From positions 1-43,229 of the forward strand of contig JAHHTS010000010.1 of the NCBI GenBank assembly GCA_020024475.1: DNA of 43,229 nucleotides, in the 5' to 3' direction. A program made the position numbers and the translations under genes. Positions 1 through 8,715 of the stretch are shown here, in pieces; position 1 is the stretch's first letter, and each line of letters opens with the position of its first letter. Under the pieces are notes generated by a model. The model ran no database searches. It saw only the letters and a list, made by a program, of their open reading frames with translations, and was not told the origin of the DNA. This stretch comes from Oscillospiraceae bacterium. Its GTDB lineage: Bacteria > Bacillota > Clostridia > Oscillospirales > Ruminococcaceae.

Positions 1-54
1 TTTGAGAAAAATTCTTTCTTCCTGCTTTTTTTACCAATATTGAAAATTTTATTA

Positions 55-82
55 TTGCAATAGTCATTAAATATCTTATAAT
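55..82 (+). promoter_or_regulatory. Promoter of malQ
   Basis: TTGCAA (55-60), 16 bp, then a perfect TATAAT (77-82). The expected transcription start is near 89. This lies beyond the ATG at 87, so the first in-frame ATG cannot be the start and the ATG at 120 is favoured. Confidence 0.7.
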
Positions 83-119
83 ATTAATGTATTACATCAG
101 CGAATTAGCGAGGTTTATT

Positions 120-1601
120 ATGAGAAGCTGCGGTATTCTTTTACATATATCAAGTCTTGATTCAAATTATGGTATAGGCAGTTTTGGAAACAGTGCGTAT
201 AAATTCATTGATTTTCTAAAATCATCTGGGCAACACTATTGGCAGGTCTTACCCATGGGGCATACCGGATACGGTAATAGTCCTTATCAATGCTTTTCTA
301 CTTTTGCAGGAAACCCATATTTTATAGATCTTGATTATTTAGTCAAGGATGGATTACTTGATAAAGAAGCATTGTCTGAACTTTCTTTTGAGGAGAACGA
401 AACTAAAGTAAATTATAATAATTTATTCTCAAATAGACTTAAAGTTTGGAAAATAGCATTTTATAATTTTATTAAGCAACCTAGTAATGATTTTTATAAT
501 TTTTGTAAGATGGAAAATTTCTGGCTAGATGACTATTCTGTATATATGTCATTAACTTTACAAACCAAAAAATCATGGCATAGTTGGGATGATGGTATTA
601 AACATCGTAATATCAACGCTTTAAATCAATATAAGGCATCTCATAAAAATGAGATTTTATTTTGGAAATTTTTACAATTTAAATTTTTCTCACAGTGGAA
701 TAATTTAAAAAAATATGCAAACGATAATGGTATTTATATAATTGGCGATTTACCAATATATATTTCAGACAATAGCAGCGATGTGTGGTCGCATACTGAA
801 TTATTTGATTTAAACAGCGATTTATCTTTAAAAAACGTTGCTGGTGTGCCACCAGATGATTTTTCAGAAGTTGGTCAACTATGGGGAAATCCTATTTATA
901 ATTGGAAAGCACATAAAGCTACAAACTATAAATGGTGGAATGATAGATTTTCTGCTGCGTATAAATTGTATGATATAGTAAGAATAGACCACTTTAGAGG
1001 TTTTGACAGTTTTTATTCTATTCCAGCAGGAAGCAAAAGCGCAAAAAATGGCACATGGATTAAAGGACCAGGAGTAGAATTTTTTCGCGCTCTAAAAATG
1101 ATAGACAAAAACAATTTTAATGTAATTGCAGAAGATCTAGGTATAATTACTATTGAAGTAAAAAAAATGTTAGAAGAATGCGGTTATGCAGGAATGAAAA
1201 TTCTGCATTTTGCATTCGATTCTAATCTTGAAAATAACAATGGAGAATATTTACCACACGCTATAAGCGAAAATAGTGTTGTTTACACTGGTACACATGA
1301 TAATATGACAACTCTTCAATGGTGGAATAATGAATCAAAAAGCAATAGAGAGTTTTGCCTTGAGTATACCAACTGGGAGTTCGATGATGATATATGTGAT
1401 AAAATGATTTCATTAGCTTATTCTACGAGAGCGAAACTAGCCATTATTCCTATGCAAGACTGGCTTGGTTTAGATGGGGAAGCTAGAATGAACACACCTT
1501 CAACCGTAAACAACAACTGGCAATGGAGAATGGCTAAAAACAGTTTAAATTCAGACTTATCAAAAAGAATACTACGCAAGACAAAAATATACGATAGATA
1601 A
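120..1601 (+). CDS. malQ: 4-alpha-glucanotransferase (amylomaltase, GH77)
   Basis: Cytoplasmic disproportionating enzyme that moves 1,4-alpha-glucan segments between malto-oligosaccharides or onto glucose, used in glycogen and maltodextrin turnover. The 493 residues match the usual GH77 length. Visible GH77 signatures are the RIDHFRGF strand carrying the nucleophile Asp, the AEDLG stretch with the acid/base Glu, and TGTHDN with the third catalytic Asp. The ATG at 120 is chosen because GCGAGG precedes it at normal spacing and because the promoter at 55-82 places the transcript start after the earlier ATG at 87. It appears monocistronic, bounded by its own promoter and a bidirectional terminator shared with the convergent neighbour. 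No other glycogen gene is in the window. Confidence 0.95.
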   Translation: MRSCGILLHISSLDSNYGIGSFGNSAYKFIDFLKSSGQHYWQVLPMGHTGYGNSPYQCFSTFAGNPYFIDLDYLVKDGLLDKEALSELSFEENETKVNYNNLFSNRLKVWKIAFYNFIKQPSNDFYNFCKMENFWLDDYSVYMSLTLQTKKSWHSWDDGIKHRNINALNQYKASHKNEILFWKFLQFKFFSQWNNLKKYANDNGIYIIGDLPIYISDNSSDVWSHTELFDLNSDLSLKNVAGVPPDDFSEVGQLWGNPIYNWKAHKATNYKWWNDRFSAAYKLYDIVRIDHFRGFDSFYSIPAGSKSAKNGTWIKGPGVEFFRALKMIDKNNFNVIAEDLGIITIEVKKMLEECGYAGMKILHFAFDSNLENNNGEYLPHAISENSVVYTGTHDNMTTLQWWNNESKSNREFCLEYTNWEFDDDICDKMISLAYSTRAKLAIIPMQDWLGLDGEARMNTPSTVNNNWQWRMAKNSLNSDLSKRILRKTKIYDR

Positions 1602-1604
1602 AAT

Positions 1605-1634
1605 AAAAAATCCCACATAAAGTGGGATTTTTTT
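1605..1634. terminator. Bidirectional intrinsic terminator
   Basis: The stem TCCCAC/GTGGGA with a 5-nt loop is flanked by A-run and T-run on both sides. It sits between two convergent genes and can serve malQ (+) and the beta-CASP gene (-). Confidence 0.85.
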
Positions 1635-3228
1635 ATCTGTCCAATTTGTCGCAAACATCATTTATTGTTTTAATAGCGCTTCTTAATTCTTCATTTGGAT
1701 AACCGCTTGCTTTTTTTACAATAGCAGTAAGTCTTTCCAGCGTTGAAAGTAACATTGAATAAGTTTTCGAAAAACTAGTATTCTTTTTAGTTCGCTCAAT
1801 AACTTTTTTAGGCGCAATATAAATTTGTTGACCTGTTATTAAATCAAATTCATCTGTATAGTATGGACTATATACATCTAAACCTAGTTCGCTGTGAATT
1901 TTATTTTCAAAAATCGGAAATACCTCAGGGTCACCATGTACAAGAAAAATTTTATCCGGTTTATTTTCAAAGCCTTTTATCCAACGGATAAGTCCTTTTT
2001 GATCTGCATGACCACTAATGCCGTCCAGTTTTACAATTTCAGCATTCACCTCTATAATTTCACCGAAAAGTTTTACACTATCAACACCTTCTAGCAATCT
2101 TCTTCCCAGTGAGCCTTCAGCTTGATATCCTACAAATACAATCGTACTATCATTTCTCCACAAATTATGTTTTAAATGATGACGTATACGACCAGCGTCA
2201 CACATACCACTTGCAGATATAATAACTTTAGGTTCTTTATTAAAGTTTATAAGTTTACTTTCATCGCTTGTAACCGCTGTTTTCAATGTAGGAAAATTTA
2301 TTGGATTTATTCCGCTTTTCACAACAGCCATAGCTTCATCGTCAAAATATCCATATATATTGTCATCAAAAACTTTTATAGTTTCAATAGCCATAGGACT
2401 ATCAATATAAACCGGCACTTTATGTCCTTTTATCATTCCCTTAGTAATAATATCTCTAAGAAAATATAAAAGTTCCTGTGTTCTTCCCACGGCAAAAGCT
2501 GGTATAACTACATTTCCGCCTCTATCAAATGTTCTTTGAATTACATTAGCTAATTCTACACGATAATCATCAACAACTTTATGCAACCTATCCCCATATG
2601 TGCTTTCACAAACTATATAATCCGCATATTTTATAAATTGAGGATCTTTTATAAGTGGTTGGTCAATATTGCCTATATCTCCAGAAAATACTACTGTTTT
2701 TTCCACATCATTTTCGCTAATTTTAATTTCAATAGCAGCTGAGCCCAAGAGATGTCCTACATCGTAGAACTTAGCCACAACTCCGTCGCAAATTTCAACT
2801 TCTTGTAGATAATCTACACCTCTCATGAGCTTTAATACTTGTTGTGCATCATCAATGGTATAGATAGGCTCTACTTGCCTTTTACCACTTCTTTTGTTTT
2901 TTCGATTTTCCCATTCAGCTTCTTGTTCCTGAATATGGGCAGAGTCCATAAGCATAATATTACACAAATCCTTTGTTGCCTCTGTACACCATATTCTTCC
3001 TTTATATCCACCTTTAACCAACAGAGGTAAATATCCTGTATGGTCAATATGAGCATGCGTTACTAAAACTACATCTATCTCATTTACAGGAATAGGCATA
3101 TCATAATTTAGTTTTTCTTCACTTCCCTGACGCATGCCCCAATCAATTAAAATATTTTTACCGCAAGCTTTTAATAAATGTGCTGATCCTGTTACACCAT
3201 GTGTAGCACCGACAAATTGTAATTGCAT
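1633..3228 (-). CDS. MBL-fold / beta-CASP / RMMBL ribonuclease-like protein
   Basis: Metallo-beta-lactamase fold with a beta-CASP insert and a C-terminal RNA-metabolising segment, as in CPSF73-like RNases. The zinc motif HAHIDH is at residues 58-63, followed by GHLLGSA, the SGDIG aspartate, a SGMCDAGR beta-CASP stretch and C-terminal GHAD and LVHGD motifs. At 531 residues it is the usual size for bacterial and archaeal family members. By family it probably cleaves RNA endo- or exonucleolytically in the cytoplasm; its substrate is unknown. It is not canonical RNase J, which has a different C-terminal domain. The start at 3228 is preferred over an ATG at 3240 because GGAGG lies within those four extra codons, 6 nt before ATG-CAA. 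It appears monocistronic. Confidence 0.85.
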   Translation of the reverse strand: MQLQFVGATHGVTGSAHLLKACGKNILIDWGMRQGSEEKLNYDMPIPVNEIDVVLVTHAHIDHTGYLPLLVKGGYKGRIWCTEATKDLCNIMLMDSAHIQEQEAEWENRKNKRSGKRQVEPIYTIDDAQQVLKLMRGVDYLQEVEICDGVVAKFYDVGHLLGSAAIEIKISENDVEKTVVFSGDIGNIDQPLIKDPQFIKYADYIVCESTYGDRLHKVVDDYRVELANVIQRTFDRGGNVVIPAFAVGRTQELLYFLRDIITKGMIKGHKVPVYIDSPMAIETIKVFDDNIYGYFDDEAMAVVKSGINPINFPTLKTAVTSDESKLINFNKEPKVIISASGMCDAGRIRHHLKHNLWRNDSTIVFVGYQAEGSLGRRLLEGVDSVKLFGEIIEVNAEIVKLDGISGHADQKGLIRWIKGFENKPDKIFLVHGDPEVFPIFENKIHSELGLDVYSPYYTDEFDLITGQQIYIAPKKVIERTKKNTSFSKTYSMLLSTLERLTAIVKKASGYPNEELRSAIKTINDVCDKLDR

Positions 3229-3301
3229 ATTTGCCTCCATAAACTTTATTTAATTATAATTATATAACATAAATCAAGTTATTGCATCATTTTTTTAAGT
3301 T

Positions 3302-4711
3302 TTACTTATTTTTTACAGTAAATTTTCTTATCATAGGCATCACTACATTTATAAGTGGCATTATATTATATGCAAAAATAATTATTGTTATTATTATAGA
3401 AATTAAAACCCAGAATTTGTTCTCTATTACCATTACATACGAAAGCGCGCACATAAGCGCTACATTTACAGTCATAAATAATGGCGAAATATCAATGTTT
3501 ATGAATTTCTTTGTTCCAAGTGCACGCAGTATAAAAACAAGAAGATAACTTATGAATGTTGCAATAGCAGCACCTTGTGCACCACATTTAGGTATAAGTA
3601 ACAAATTCATAGCAATGTTTGAAATTGCACCAGCCATCATTGTAATAAGGTTTGCTCTTCCATTTTTTTGGACCATATATATGCTTGACATAAATCCTGA
3701 AAGACATGAAAAAATAGTGGCAATAATTAAAACCGGAATAAATCTCCATGAATCATAATAAGATTTATCCACCATAATTGATATAAGAGGCTTGCAAATT
3801 AGAATAAGTCCAGCTCCTGAAATAAATACAATTGCCTGATAAGCTCTAAAAACATTTTTAAAGAACAATTCCGGATGTTTTTCTTGACCTTCTTTAACAG
3901 CTGAAATCTGCCATGCCTCAGTGAAAACCGTGCCAAAAATATTTACTATAGACGGAATTTTATAGCTTATGGCATAAAGTCCGCCTACTGCTCCACTTAC
4001 CATAGCTGTAACTAAGTATCTGTCTGAAACATTTGTTATCCACCAAAAAATTCCTGTTGGAATAAGCGGAAGACAATACCCAAGCATTTCTTTTGCAAGT
4101 TCTGATGTTGCGCTTGAAATATTAAAATATCTCCAGCACCCGCTGACAATAGACAAAAACAAAAAGCTTATGAAATCGGCACCGATAGTAGCCATTATGT
4201 AGCCCATGGCTCCCAAATTCATTTTTATAAGAAATACATATACCAATATCAATGTATTAACTGTAGCCATTATTCCATCAACTGCATAAAGTTTTGTATA
4301 TGTTTTCGCTCTTATAAACTGTTGCACCAATGTACGAAGGCAGCTGCATAACAAGTATAAATATAAATATCTCACATATTGAGATATAAATGTAATTTTA
4401 ACTATAATTGGATAGCACGCTAAAAATATTAAAAAACCAATACCATAGCTTAGTGCTGCCACAGTGAAAACGCCTCGTTTAGAGTATTTATTATCCAGCC
4501 CAAAACGAATTATACTGTTCGGTATTCCCAAAGAAACTAACGGTATTAAAAGATTAGCTGTTTGAGTCATCAAATCAGCAGCATTAAATTCTCCAGGAGA
4601 AAGAACTGCAGTACAAATTGGCATCAATAGAAAAACCAAAAACTTACTACTAAATGTACTTATAAAAAACAAACCAGTATTAGATATTAAAAATTTATAT
4701 TTACTATTCAA
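3302..4711 (-). CDS. Polysaccharide flippase, Wzx/MATE-MurJ superfamily
   Basis: A 469-residue polytopic membrane protein with about 12-14 hydrophobic segments and short basic loops. The N-terminus (FLISNTGLFFISTFSSKFL, then PICTAVLSPGEFNAADLM) is typical of Polysacc_synt flippases that move lipid-linked oligosaccharides across the cytoplasmic membrane. Family members are usually 420-500 residues. It stands alone with its own promoter (4749-4777), 2.3 kb from the glycan locus that has a second, dissimilar flippase at 24530, so its substrate cannot be inferred with confidence. No clear intrinsic terminator was seen downstream. Confidence 0.85.
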   Translation of the reverse strand: MNSKYKFLISNTGLFFISTFSSKFLVFLLMPICTAVLSPGEFNAADLMTQTANLLIPLVSLGIPNSIIRFGLDNKYSKRGVFTVAALSYGIGFLIFLACYPIIVKITFISQYVRYLYLYLLCSCLRTLVQQFIRAKTYTKLYAVDGIMATVNTLILVYVFLIKMNLGAMGYIMATIGADFISFLFLSIVSGCWRYFNISSATSELAKEMLGYCLPLIPTGIFWWITNVSDRYLVTAMVSGAVGGLYAISYKIPSIVNIFGTVFTEAWQISAVKEGQEKHPELFFKNVFRAYQAIVFISGAGLILICKPLISIMVDKSYYDSWRFIPVLIIATIFSCLSGFMSSIYMVQKNGRANLITMMAGAISNIAMNLLLIPKCGAQGAAIATFISYLLVFILRALGTKKFINIDISPLFMTVNVALMCALSYVMVIENKFWVLISIIITIIIFAYNIMPLINVVMPMIRKFTVKNK

Positions 4712-4748
4712 AATAATTTTTTCCTTTTTTAATATGTGTATCTTATTT

Positions 4749-4777
4749 ATTATAGTATGACTTGTAATGTTTTACAA
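4749..4777 (-). promoter_or_regulatory. Promoter of the 3302-4711 flippase
   Basis: On the minus strand: TTGTAA (4777-4772), 17 bp, perfect TATAAT (4754-4749), about 38 bp before the ATG at 4711. Confidence 0.6.
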
Positions 4778-4783
4778 GAGTTC

Positions 4784-4815
4784 AACAAAAATCCACAATC
4801 AGTGGGGTTTTTGTT
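4784..4815. terminator. Terminator-like hairpin in the intergenic gap
   Basis: A stem of about 13 bp (4784-4796 with 4802-4815, one bulged G) and a 5-nt loop, with an A-run and T-run inside the stem. It lies between the flippase promoter and the small-RNA promoter and may insulate them. No gene obviously ends here, so the role is uncertain. Confidence 0.35.
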
Positions 4816-4835
4816 AAAAATTTTTCTTATTAAAT

Positions 4836-4864
4836 TTGCATAAAAATAATAAATATGCTATAAT
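4836..4864 (+). promoter_or_regulatory. Strong promoter of a putative small RNA
   Basis: TTGCAT (4836-4841), exactly 17 bp, then perfect TATAAT (4859-4864) on the plus strand. No plus-strand coding sequence follows, only a short stretch ending in an intrinsic terminator. Confidence 0.65.
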
Positions 4865-4870
4865 ATAACA

Positions 4871-4945
4871 TATTAAAACTAAGGTTGAGAGGCCAATTTG
4901 TAATTTTAAAAGAAGAGAAGCTACCACTTCTCTTCTTTTATTTTA
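4871..4945 (+). ncRNA. Putative small RNA, about 75 nt, with its own promoter and terminator
   Basis: From the predicted start near 4871 the transcript runs about 37 nt, then forms a 12-bp hairpin (4909-4920 with 4927-4938, loop CTACCA) followed by a T-rich tail. There is no ORF with a plausible ribosome binding site: a TTG frame exists but its AAGG directly abuts the codon. Both flanking genes are on the opposite strand, so this is not an attenuator of a downstream gene. The 5' part (CTAAGGTTGAGAGGCCAATT) matches no RNA family I recognise; it is not 6S, SRP RNA, tmRNA or RNase P by size. What is seen is the promoter and terminator; existence of the RNA is inferred. Confidence 0.5.
4909..4945 (+). 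terminator. Terminator of the putative small RNA
   Basis: Perfect 12-bp stem AAAGAAGAGAAG/CTTCTCTTCTTT with a 6-nt loop, then TTATTTTAT on the plus strand. Confidence 0.65.
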
Positions 4946-5092
4946 TATTATTAAAATATAATGTAATATAATATTTTAAACTTATAAATATTAACAACAA
5001 GCTGATAAGGATATAGTTATAGTATCGGCATAAAATTCATCTTTAATCCATTAAAACATGAACAATGTAATAATTTTTTTAACTAAAATAAA

Positions 5093-5121
5093 AAAGACAA
5101 GGATTCTTCCTTGTCTTTTTT
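5093..5121 (-). terminator. Terminator of the M24 peptidase gene
   Basis: The stem AAAAAGACAAGGA / TTCCTTGTCTTTTT with a short loop directly follows the stop codon at 5123 on the minus strand and is effectively bidirectional. The stretch 4946-5090 between the small RNA and this hairpin shows nothing else. Confidence 0.8.
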
Positions 5122-5122
5122 A

Positions 5123-6223
5123 TTATAAAATTTCAATAAGCTCTTTTGTGCATTTATTAAGCACTTCTGTTTCGCCATTCTCGTTAATAATAACTACATC
5201 TTCAATACGAATACCTATTTCATCTTTAATATAGATACCTGGCTCACAAGAAAATGCCATACATGGCGCAAGATTCATTTTGTAAGCTCCGTGAATATAT
5301 GGTGCTTCATGAGGAGCGTAGCCTATACCATGTCCCAGACGATGATTAAAATAAGCTCCATAACCCGCATCTTCAATAACTTTTCTTGCAGCTGCATCTA
5401 CATCAGGGATATATGCCCCATTAACAGCTGCGGCTTCACCTGCAAGATTTGCTTTTAAAACTAGATTATAAATTTCTTTTTCTCTTTCTGTTGCTTTACC
5501 TACTATAACCGTTCTCGTAATATCGCTATACATTCCACCAACAGTGCAGCCAAAGTCCATTTCAACTACTGTATGTTCACCAACAACTGCGCTATCTCCA
5601 AAATAGTGAGGATTTGCAGCGTTACCATTTATGGCTACAATACCACCATCGCAACCTTCTCCACCATAAACTTGACAAAGACGAGCTATTTCATTTTTAA
5701 TATCTTTTTCAGTCATACCCGGCTTTATAAATTTAACAATGTCATCAAAAACTTTGTCAACGACAAAAGAAGATTTCCTTAAATTTTCAAGTTCTTCACT
5801 TGTCTTGATAATTCTTGTTAATTCAAGATAATCTTTGCCGTTTACAGGTGTAAAATCAATTTTATCCATCATTCTAATAAGGTTAAACGCCCTTACACTT
5901 CCGTTGACAGCAATTTTTTTACCTATAAGTCCATTTTCTTCAAATGCTATTTTCACTATATCTGTAAAATCATTACAATCAAACCAGGAATATACCTTAT
6001 TACCTTCCATAAACTCATTTGCTTCAGATTCTGTCAGTGTATTGCATATGTAAAAAACAGTTTCATCATCTTTAATTACCAATCCTTGAAAACGCTCGCA
6101 AAGATAAGGATTGTGACCTACTAAAAACATAAGGTCGCCACCATTTGGCGCAACTATGAGAGCACTAACACCGTCTTTTTTTAACCGAGCAGCTAATTTT
6201 TTAACCAGTTCATGATTAATCAT
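5123..6223 (-). CDS. M24 family metallopeptidase, Xaa-Pro peptidase type
   Basis: Cytoplasmic pita-bread-fold dimetal aminopeptidase that by family removes an N-terminal residue preceding proline from short peptides. The 366 residues comprise an N-terminal creatinase-like domain (about 1-130) and the C-terminal catalytic domain. Metal ligands are visible in order: DFGCTVGGMYSDITRT (two Asp), the HGIGYAPHE stretch (His), SCEPGIYI (Glu) and RIEDVVII (Glu). The length fits PepQ/YqhT-like proteins. The start at 6223 is set by GGAGG 8 nt upstream; the longer in-frame ATG at 6265 has no Shine-Dalgarno sequence. Exact specificity (Xaa-Pro dipeptidase or aminopeptidase P) cannot be told from the sequence alone. 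It appears monocistronic. Confidence 0.9.
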   Translation of the reverse strand: MINHELVKKLAARLKKDGVSALIVAPNGGDLMFLVGHNPYLCERFQGLVIKDDETVFYICNTLTESEANEFMEGNKVYSWFDCNDFTDIVKIAFEENGLIGKKIAVNGSVRAFNLIRMMDKIDFTPVNGKDYLELTRIIKTSEELENLRKSSFVVDKVFDDIVKFIKPGMTEKDIKNEIARLCQVYGGEGCDGGIVAINGNAANPHYFGDSAVVGEHTVVEMDFGCTVGGMYSDITRTVIVGKATEREKEIYNLVLKANLAGEAAAVNGAYIPDVDAAARKVIEDAGYGAYFNHRLGHGIGYAPHEAPYIHGAYKMNLAPCMAFSCEPGIYIKDEIGIRIEDVVIINENGETEVLNKCTKELIEIL

Positions 6224-6357
6224 TTTTCGTCCTCCATATATTTTATAATTAAATACTATCATCAAAATTTATTTTTTACAATACGAAAAAATATCTATTT
6301 ATAATAAAAGCCTAAAAAATTTTAGATAGATATATCAATATGATTCATATAAATATT

Positions 6358-6385
6358 AAAGTCATTGTAATATTACAATGACTTT
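6358..6385 (-). terminator. Terminator after the CarD-like gene
   Basis: A 13-bp perfect stem (6358-6370 with 6373-6385) just past the stop at 6390. The T-run is within the stem and the tail is TTTAATATTT on the minus strand, so strength is moderate. Confidence 0.6.
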
Positions 6386-6389
6386 TTAT

Positions 6390-6899
6390 CTACAGGATTT
6401 TACTATCTATTATATTCGCAATTTCATCACTAGTCTTATCAAGAGCCCATGCAAATTCATTATATACAATTTCTTGAGCTCGTCTTAAAAAAGAGGATTG
6501 TGTTTGATTTAAATGTTTATTTTTATCAGCGCACTGTCTTTTTTTCAGTGTTAAACTAACAATAACTTTAAGCAAATTTATATTATCGTAAGTTCCTAAA
6601 AGATTACTGTAAAAATCTTGAACACCTTTAGGATTTCTTGTTTCAGGATACTCTGGTTCTATATTTTCAATCATAGATATATATTTTTGAGCCTGTTCTG
6701 CGTTTATTGCATATCTCATAAACGCCTTTGTGTTAGTAGGAACATAAATCATTTCACGGTGATTTTTTGATAAAGGTTTCAAAGTATAATAGCTTATATT
6801 GTGTGAAAGGCCTTCTATTGCTGGTTCGCCAATATTCACCACTTCGCATACACCCGTGGAATAATAAAAAACTACATCGCCAACATTATACATCACCAT
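6390..6899 (-). CDS. CarD/CdnL-family transcriptional regulator
   Basis: A 169-residue protein beginning MVMYNVGDVVFYYSTGVCEV, the typical start of the CarD_CdnL_TRCF RNA-polymerase-interacting domain (about 1-65), followed by a helical C-terminal part (about 75-165). By family it binds the RNA polymerase beta subunit and stabilises open promoter complexes; here that is inferred from the domain only. The start at 6899 is set by GGGAGG five nt upstream. Two in-frame codons beyond are hydrophobic and AT-derived and overlap the promoter, so they were discarded. It has its own strong promoter and terminator, hence monocistronic. Confidence 0.85.
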   Translation of the reverse strand: MVMYNVGDVVFYYSTGVCEVVNIGEPAIEGLSHNISYYTLKPLSKNHREMIYVPTNTKAFMRYAINAEQAQKYISMIENIEPEYPETRNPKGVQDFYSNLLGTYDNINLLKVIVSLTLKKRQCADKNKHLNQTQSSFLRRAQEIVYNEFAWALDKTSDEIANIIDSKIL

Positions 6900-6927
6900 A
6901 AAAACCTCCCATATTTTATTAAGTATA

Positions 6928-6956
6928 ATTATAGCATATTTTAATAAAAAAATCAA
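6928..6956 (-). promoter_or_regulatory. Promoter of the CarD-like gene
   Basis: On the minus strand: TTGATT (6956-6951), exactly 17 bp, TATAAT (6933-6928), about 29 bp before the ATG. Confidence 0.75.
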
Positions 6957-6997
6957 ATATGTTTTACAACTTTATATTTTACAGAATTTGTATCAAA

Positions 6998-7025
6998 TAA
7001 AAAGAGGCACTATCATGTGCCTCTC
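6998..7025 (-). terminator. Terminator of the neuB-to-neuA operon
   Basis: The stem GAGGCAC/GTGCCTC (7004-7010 with 7017-7023) with a 6-nt loop, followed on the minus strand by TTTTTATTT, directly past the stop of the cytidylyltransferase gene. Confidence 0.85.
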
Positions 7026-7031
7026 AAAAAA

Positions 7032-7790
7032 TTATCTAATTAAATCTCTTACGGCTTTAAATCCATCAACTTTGGTAAAAAGATAAGATCCAATAAGTTG
7101 CATCATTTCAAAGTCTTCTTCGCTGTCTATATCCAAAACTGCAGTGTCTTTCATGGGATATAAAAGACATTTTGTTTCCCAAAGAATACCCGTTTTATTA
7201 GCTCGCAAGAACTCAGTTTCAAAAACATAAATAGATGCATTTATATCATAAATCTCAGGAGCCTGCTGTCTAGCTGTGAATGGGCTGTCTATAACTTTTT
7301 CAACATGATCTTCGACCGTTTTAACCATATTGAAATATGGGTTTCTTCGGCTTGGACAACCTGAGAAAATAAGTCCAGCATCTTCCCTATCAAGCTTCAT
7401 CTTATATGCGTATAAAACATCATCAATTTGGCGAAGTGGGCTTGTAATATCAAGATCGATAAGATAGTCATACTTCTTATCTTGTTTTGTTTCCATATAA
7501 TTTAGTGACTGCTGAAATACTGCCATTTTTGGAACTATATCTCCACCTAGCTCTTTTGGACGTTTAATTGCAAAAACTTCAGGATATTTTTGAAGCACAA
7601 GATTTGTAAGCTCCGGGCTATCTGTATTTAGACAAATATCCACATAAGCATTATTGACATTGTCTTTGAAATTAAAAGCTGAAGCCAGTGTATAATAAAC
7701 TAATGGTTTATCTAGAAAAGTTTTAAGATTTTTATTTTTGAATCCCTTGCTTCCTGCACGACCACAAATAGTTATAAGTACATTTTTCAT
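7032..7790 (-). CDS. CMP-nonulosonate cytidylyltransferase (NeuA/LegF type)
   Basis: Activates a nine-carbon sialic-acid-like sugar with CTP to give the CMP-sugar used by transferases. The N-terminal nucleotide-binding motif GRAGSKGFKNKN (residues 10-21) is the cytidylyltransferase signature, followed by LDKPLVYYTL, an IDLDITSPLR stretch and DIDSEEDFEMM near the C-terminus. The 252 residues match bacterial CMP-sialate/CMP-legionaminate synthetases without the extra domain of E. coli NeuA. It is the last gene of the neuB-neuC-Gfo/Idh-Gfo/Idh-neuA unit, starts 1 nt after its upstream neighbour stops, and AGAGG supports its start. The CMP-legionaminate assignment rests on gene context (LegB, LegC and PtmE homologues nearby), not on the protein alone; CMP-Neu5Ac synthetase is the alternative. 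Confidence 0.85.
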   Translation of the reverse strand: MKNVLITICGRAGSKGFKNKNLKTFLDKPLVYYTLASAFNFKDNVNNAYVDICLNTDSPELTNLVLQKYPEVFAIKRPKELGGDIVPKMAVFQQSLNYMETKQDKKYDYLIDLDITSPLRQIDDVLYAYKMKLDREDAGLIFSGCPSRRNPYFNMVKTVEDHVEKVIDSPFTARQQAPEIYDINASIYVFETEFLRANKTGILWETKCLLYPMKDTAVLDIDSEEDFEMMQLIGSYLFTKVDGFKAVRDLIR

Positions 7791-7791
7791 T

Positions 7792-8715
7792 TTAAGCCTC
7801 TTTTCCTAATGTCAAAGCAAGAACTTTATTGGCCTTAGTAGGTGTATTGATATTTTCTGCTTTTCCCTGCATAATATCAAAAACATTTCGCATTTCACGA
7901 ACAAATCTCATATTTGCATCTTCGTTGCAGTTGATAATAGTACCATCAGGCATTTTTACACTACCTATACCAAATTCTGCCTCGATTGTGCCATCAGCGA
8001 CAAAAACCTCACAAGTTCTTCTATACTCACGACCAAAATAATCAAGATGAACCTCACAAAGTTTATCTTTGTATCTAGCTATGTAAACACTTAAATCATC
8101 ACTATCAATTTCTAAATTTGAATATGTTCCTTTAAAGTTATAACTTTCAATAGGAAATCCAAACAAATCTGTCATATAGTCAAGTTCATGTATGAGGTCA
8201 ATAGTAACACCTCCGCCAAGAGCCTTTATAGCGGAATAGTTTTTACGATAATCCTGGTCTGGACGCCAGCCTGGGAGATAACTTGAACAAATTATTCTTA
8301 CAGAAAATGGTTTTTTATCTTTGAGAACTTCTTTAAGCTTCATATACGCTCCACAGTATCTCATTGGACACGCAATGTATGCATTTTTATCTGTAAGCCC
8401 AAGTTTCTCTATATCATAAATACTATCTTCAAAAATAGGTTTTTCAATGAAATAAAATTTTGATTTTCCCTTCAATTCTTTAAGTGCATTATAGTGCAAT
8501 GTGGTTGGATTTGTTATAAATGCTATATCATAAATTGTCTCATCAAGTTCTAAAATTTGACGATTTAATAGTTTTGCTGTTTCTTCAGGTAGCTGCCTTT
8601 GACTGCTGCGAAGTGCGGTTACATCTAATTCTATATTTCTTTCCGATGCAACTGTATGTAAGTTTTTAAGGTGTCTGGTACCTATGCTACCAATACCAAC
8701 AAATAAAACTTTCAT
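7792..8715 (-). CDS. Gfo/Idh/MocA family oxidoreductase (PtmF-like?)
   Basis: NAD(P)-dependent sugar oxidoreductase family. The Rossmann motif GIGSIGTRHLKNL lies at residues 7-19, an EKP stretch (FFIEKPIF-like) marks the usual catalytic-region lysine, and there is a C-terminal alpha/beta domain; 307 residues total. It overlaps the stop codon of the upstream paralogue (TAATG), with GAGGG as ribosome binding site, so the pair is translationally coupled. Position between NeuC and NeuA resembles the Campylobacter ptm locus, where, as I recall, a Gfo/Idh protein (PtmF) takes part in making the GlcN-phosphate precursor; that function is inferred here. Substrate unknown. Confidence 0.8.
   Translation of the reverse strand: MKVLFVGIGSIGTRHLKNLHTVASERNIELDVTALRSSQRQLPEETAKLLNRQILELDETIYDIAFITNPTTLHYNALKELKGKSKFYFIEKPIFEDSIYDIEKLGLTDKNAYIACPMRYCGAYMKLKEVLKDKKPFSVRIICSSYLPGWRPDQDYRKNYSAIKALGGGVTIDLIHELDYMTDLFGFPIESYNFKGTYSNLEIDSDDLSVYIARYKDKLCEVHLDYFGREYRRTCEVFVADGTIEAEFGIGSVKMPDGTIINCNEDANMRFVREMRNVFDIMQGKAENINTPTKANKVLALTLGKEA

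Noticed and set aside
87..119. Longer start for the glucanotransferase (ATG at 87)
   Set aside because: It lies at or before the expected transcript start of the promoter at 55-82, while ATG at 120 has a ribosome binding site.
4885..4970. TTG-initiated peptide in the small-RNA region
   Set aside because: The AAGG directly abuts the TTG, and the frame runs through the terminator hairpin.
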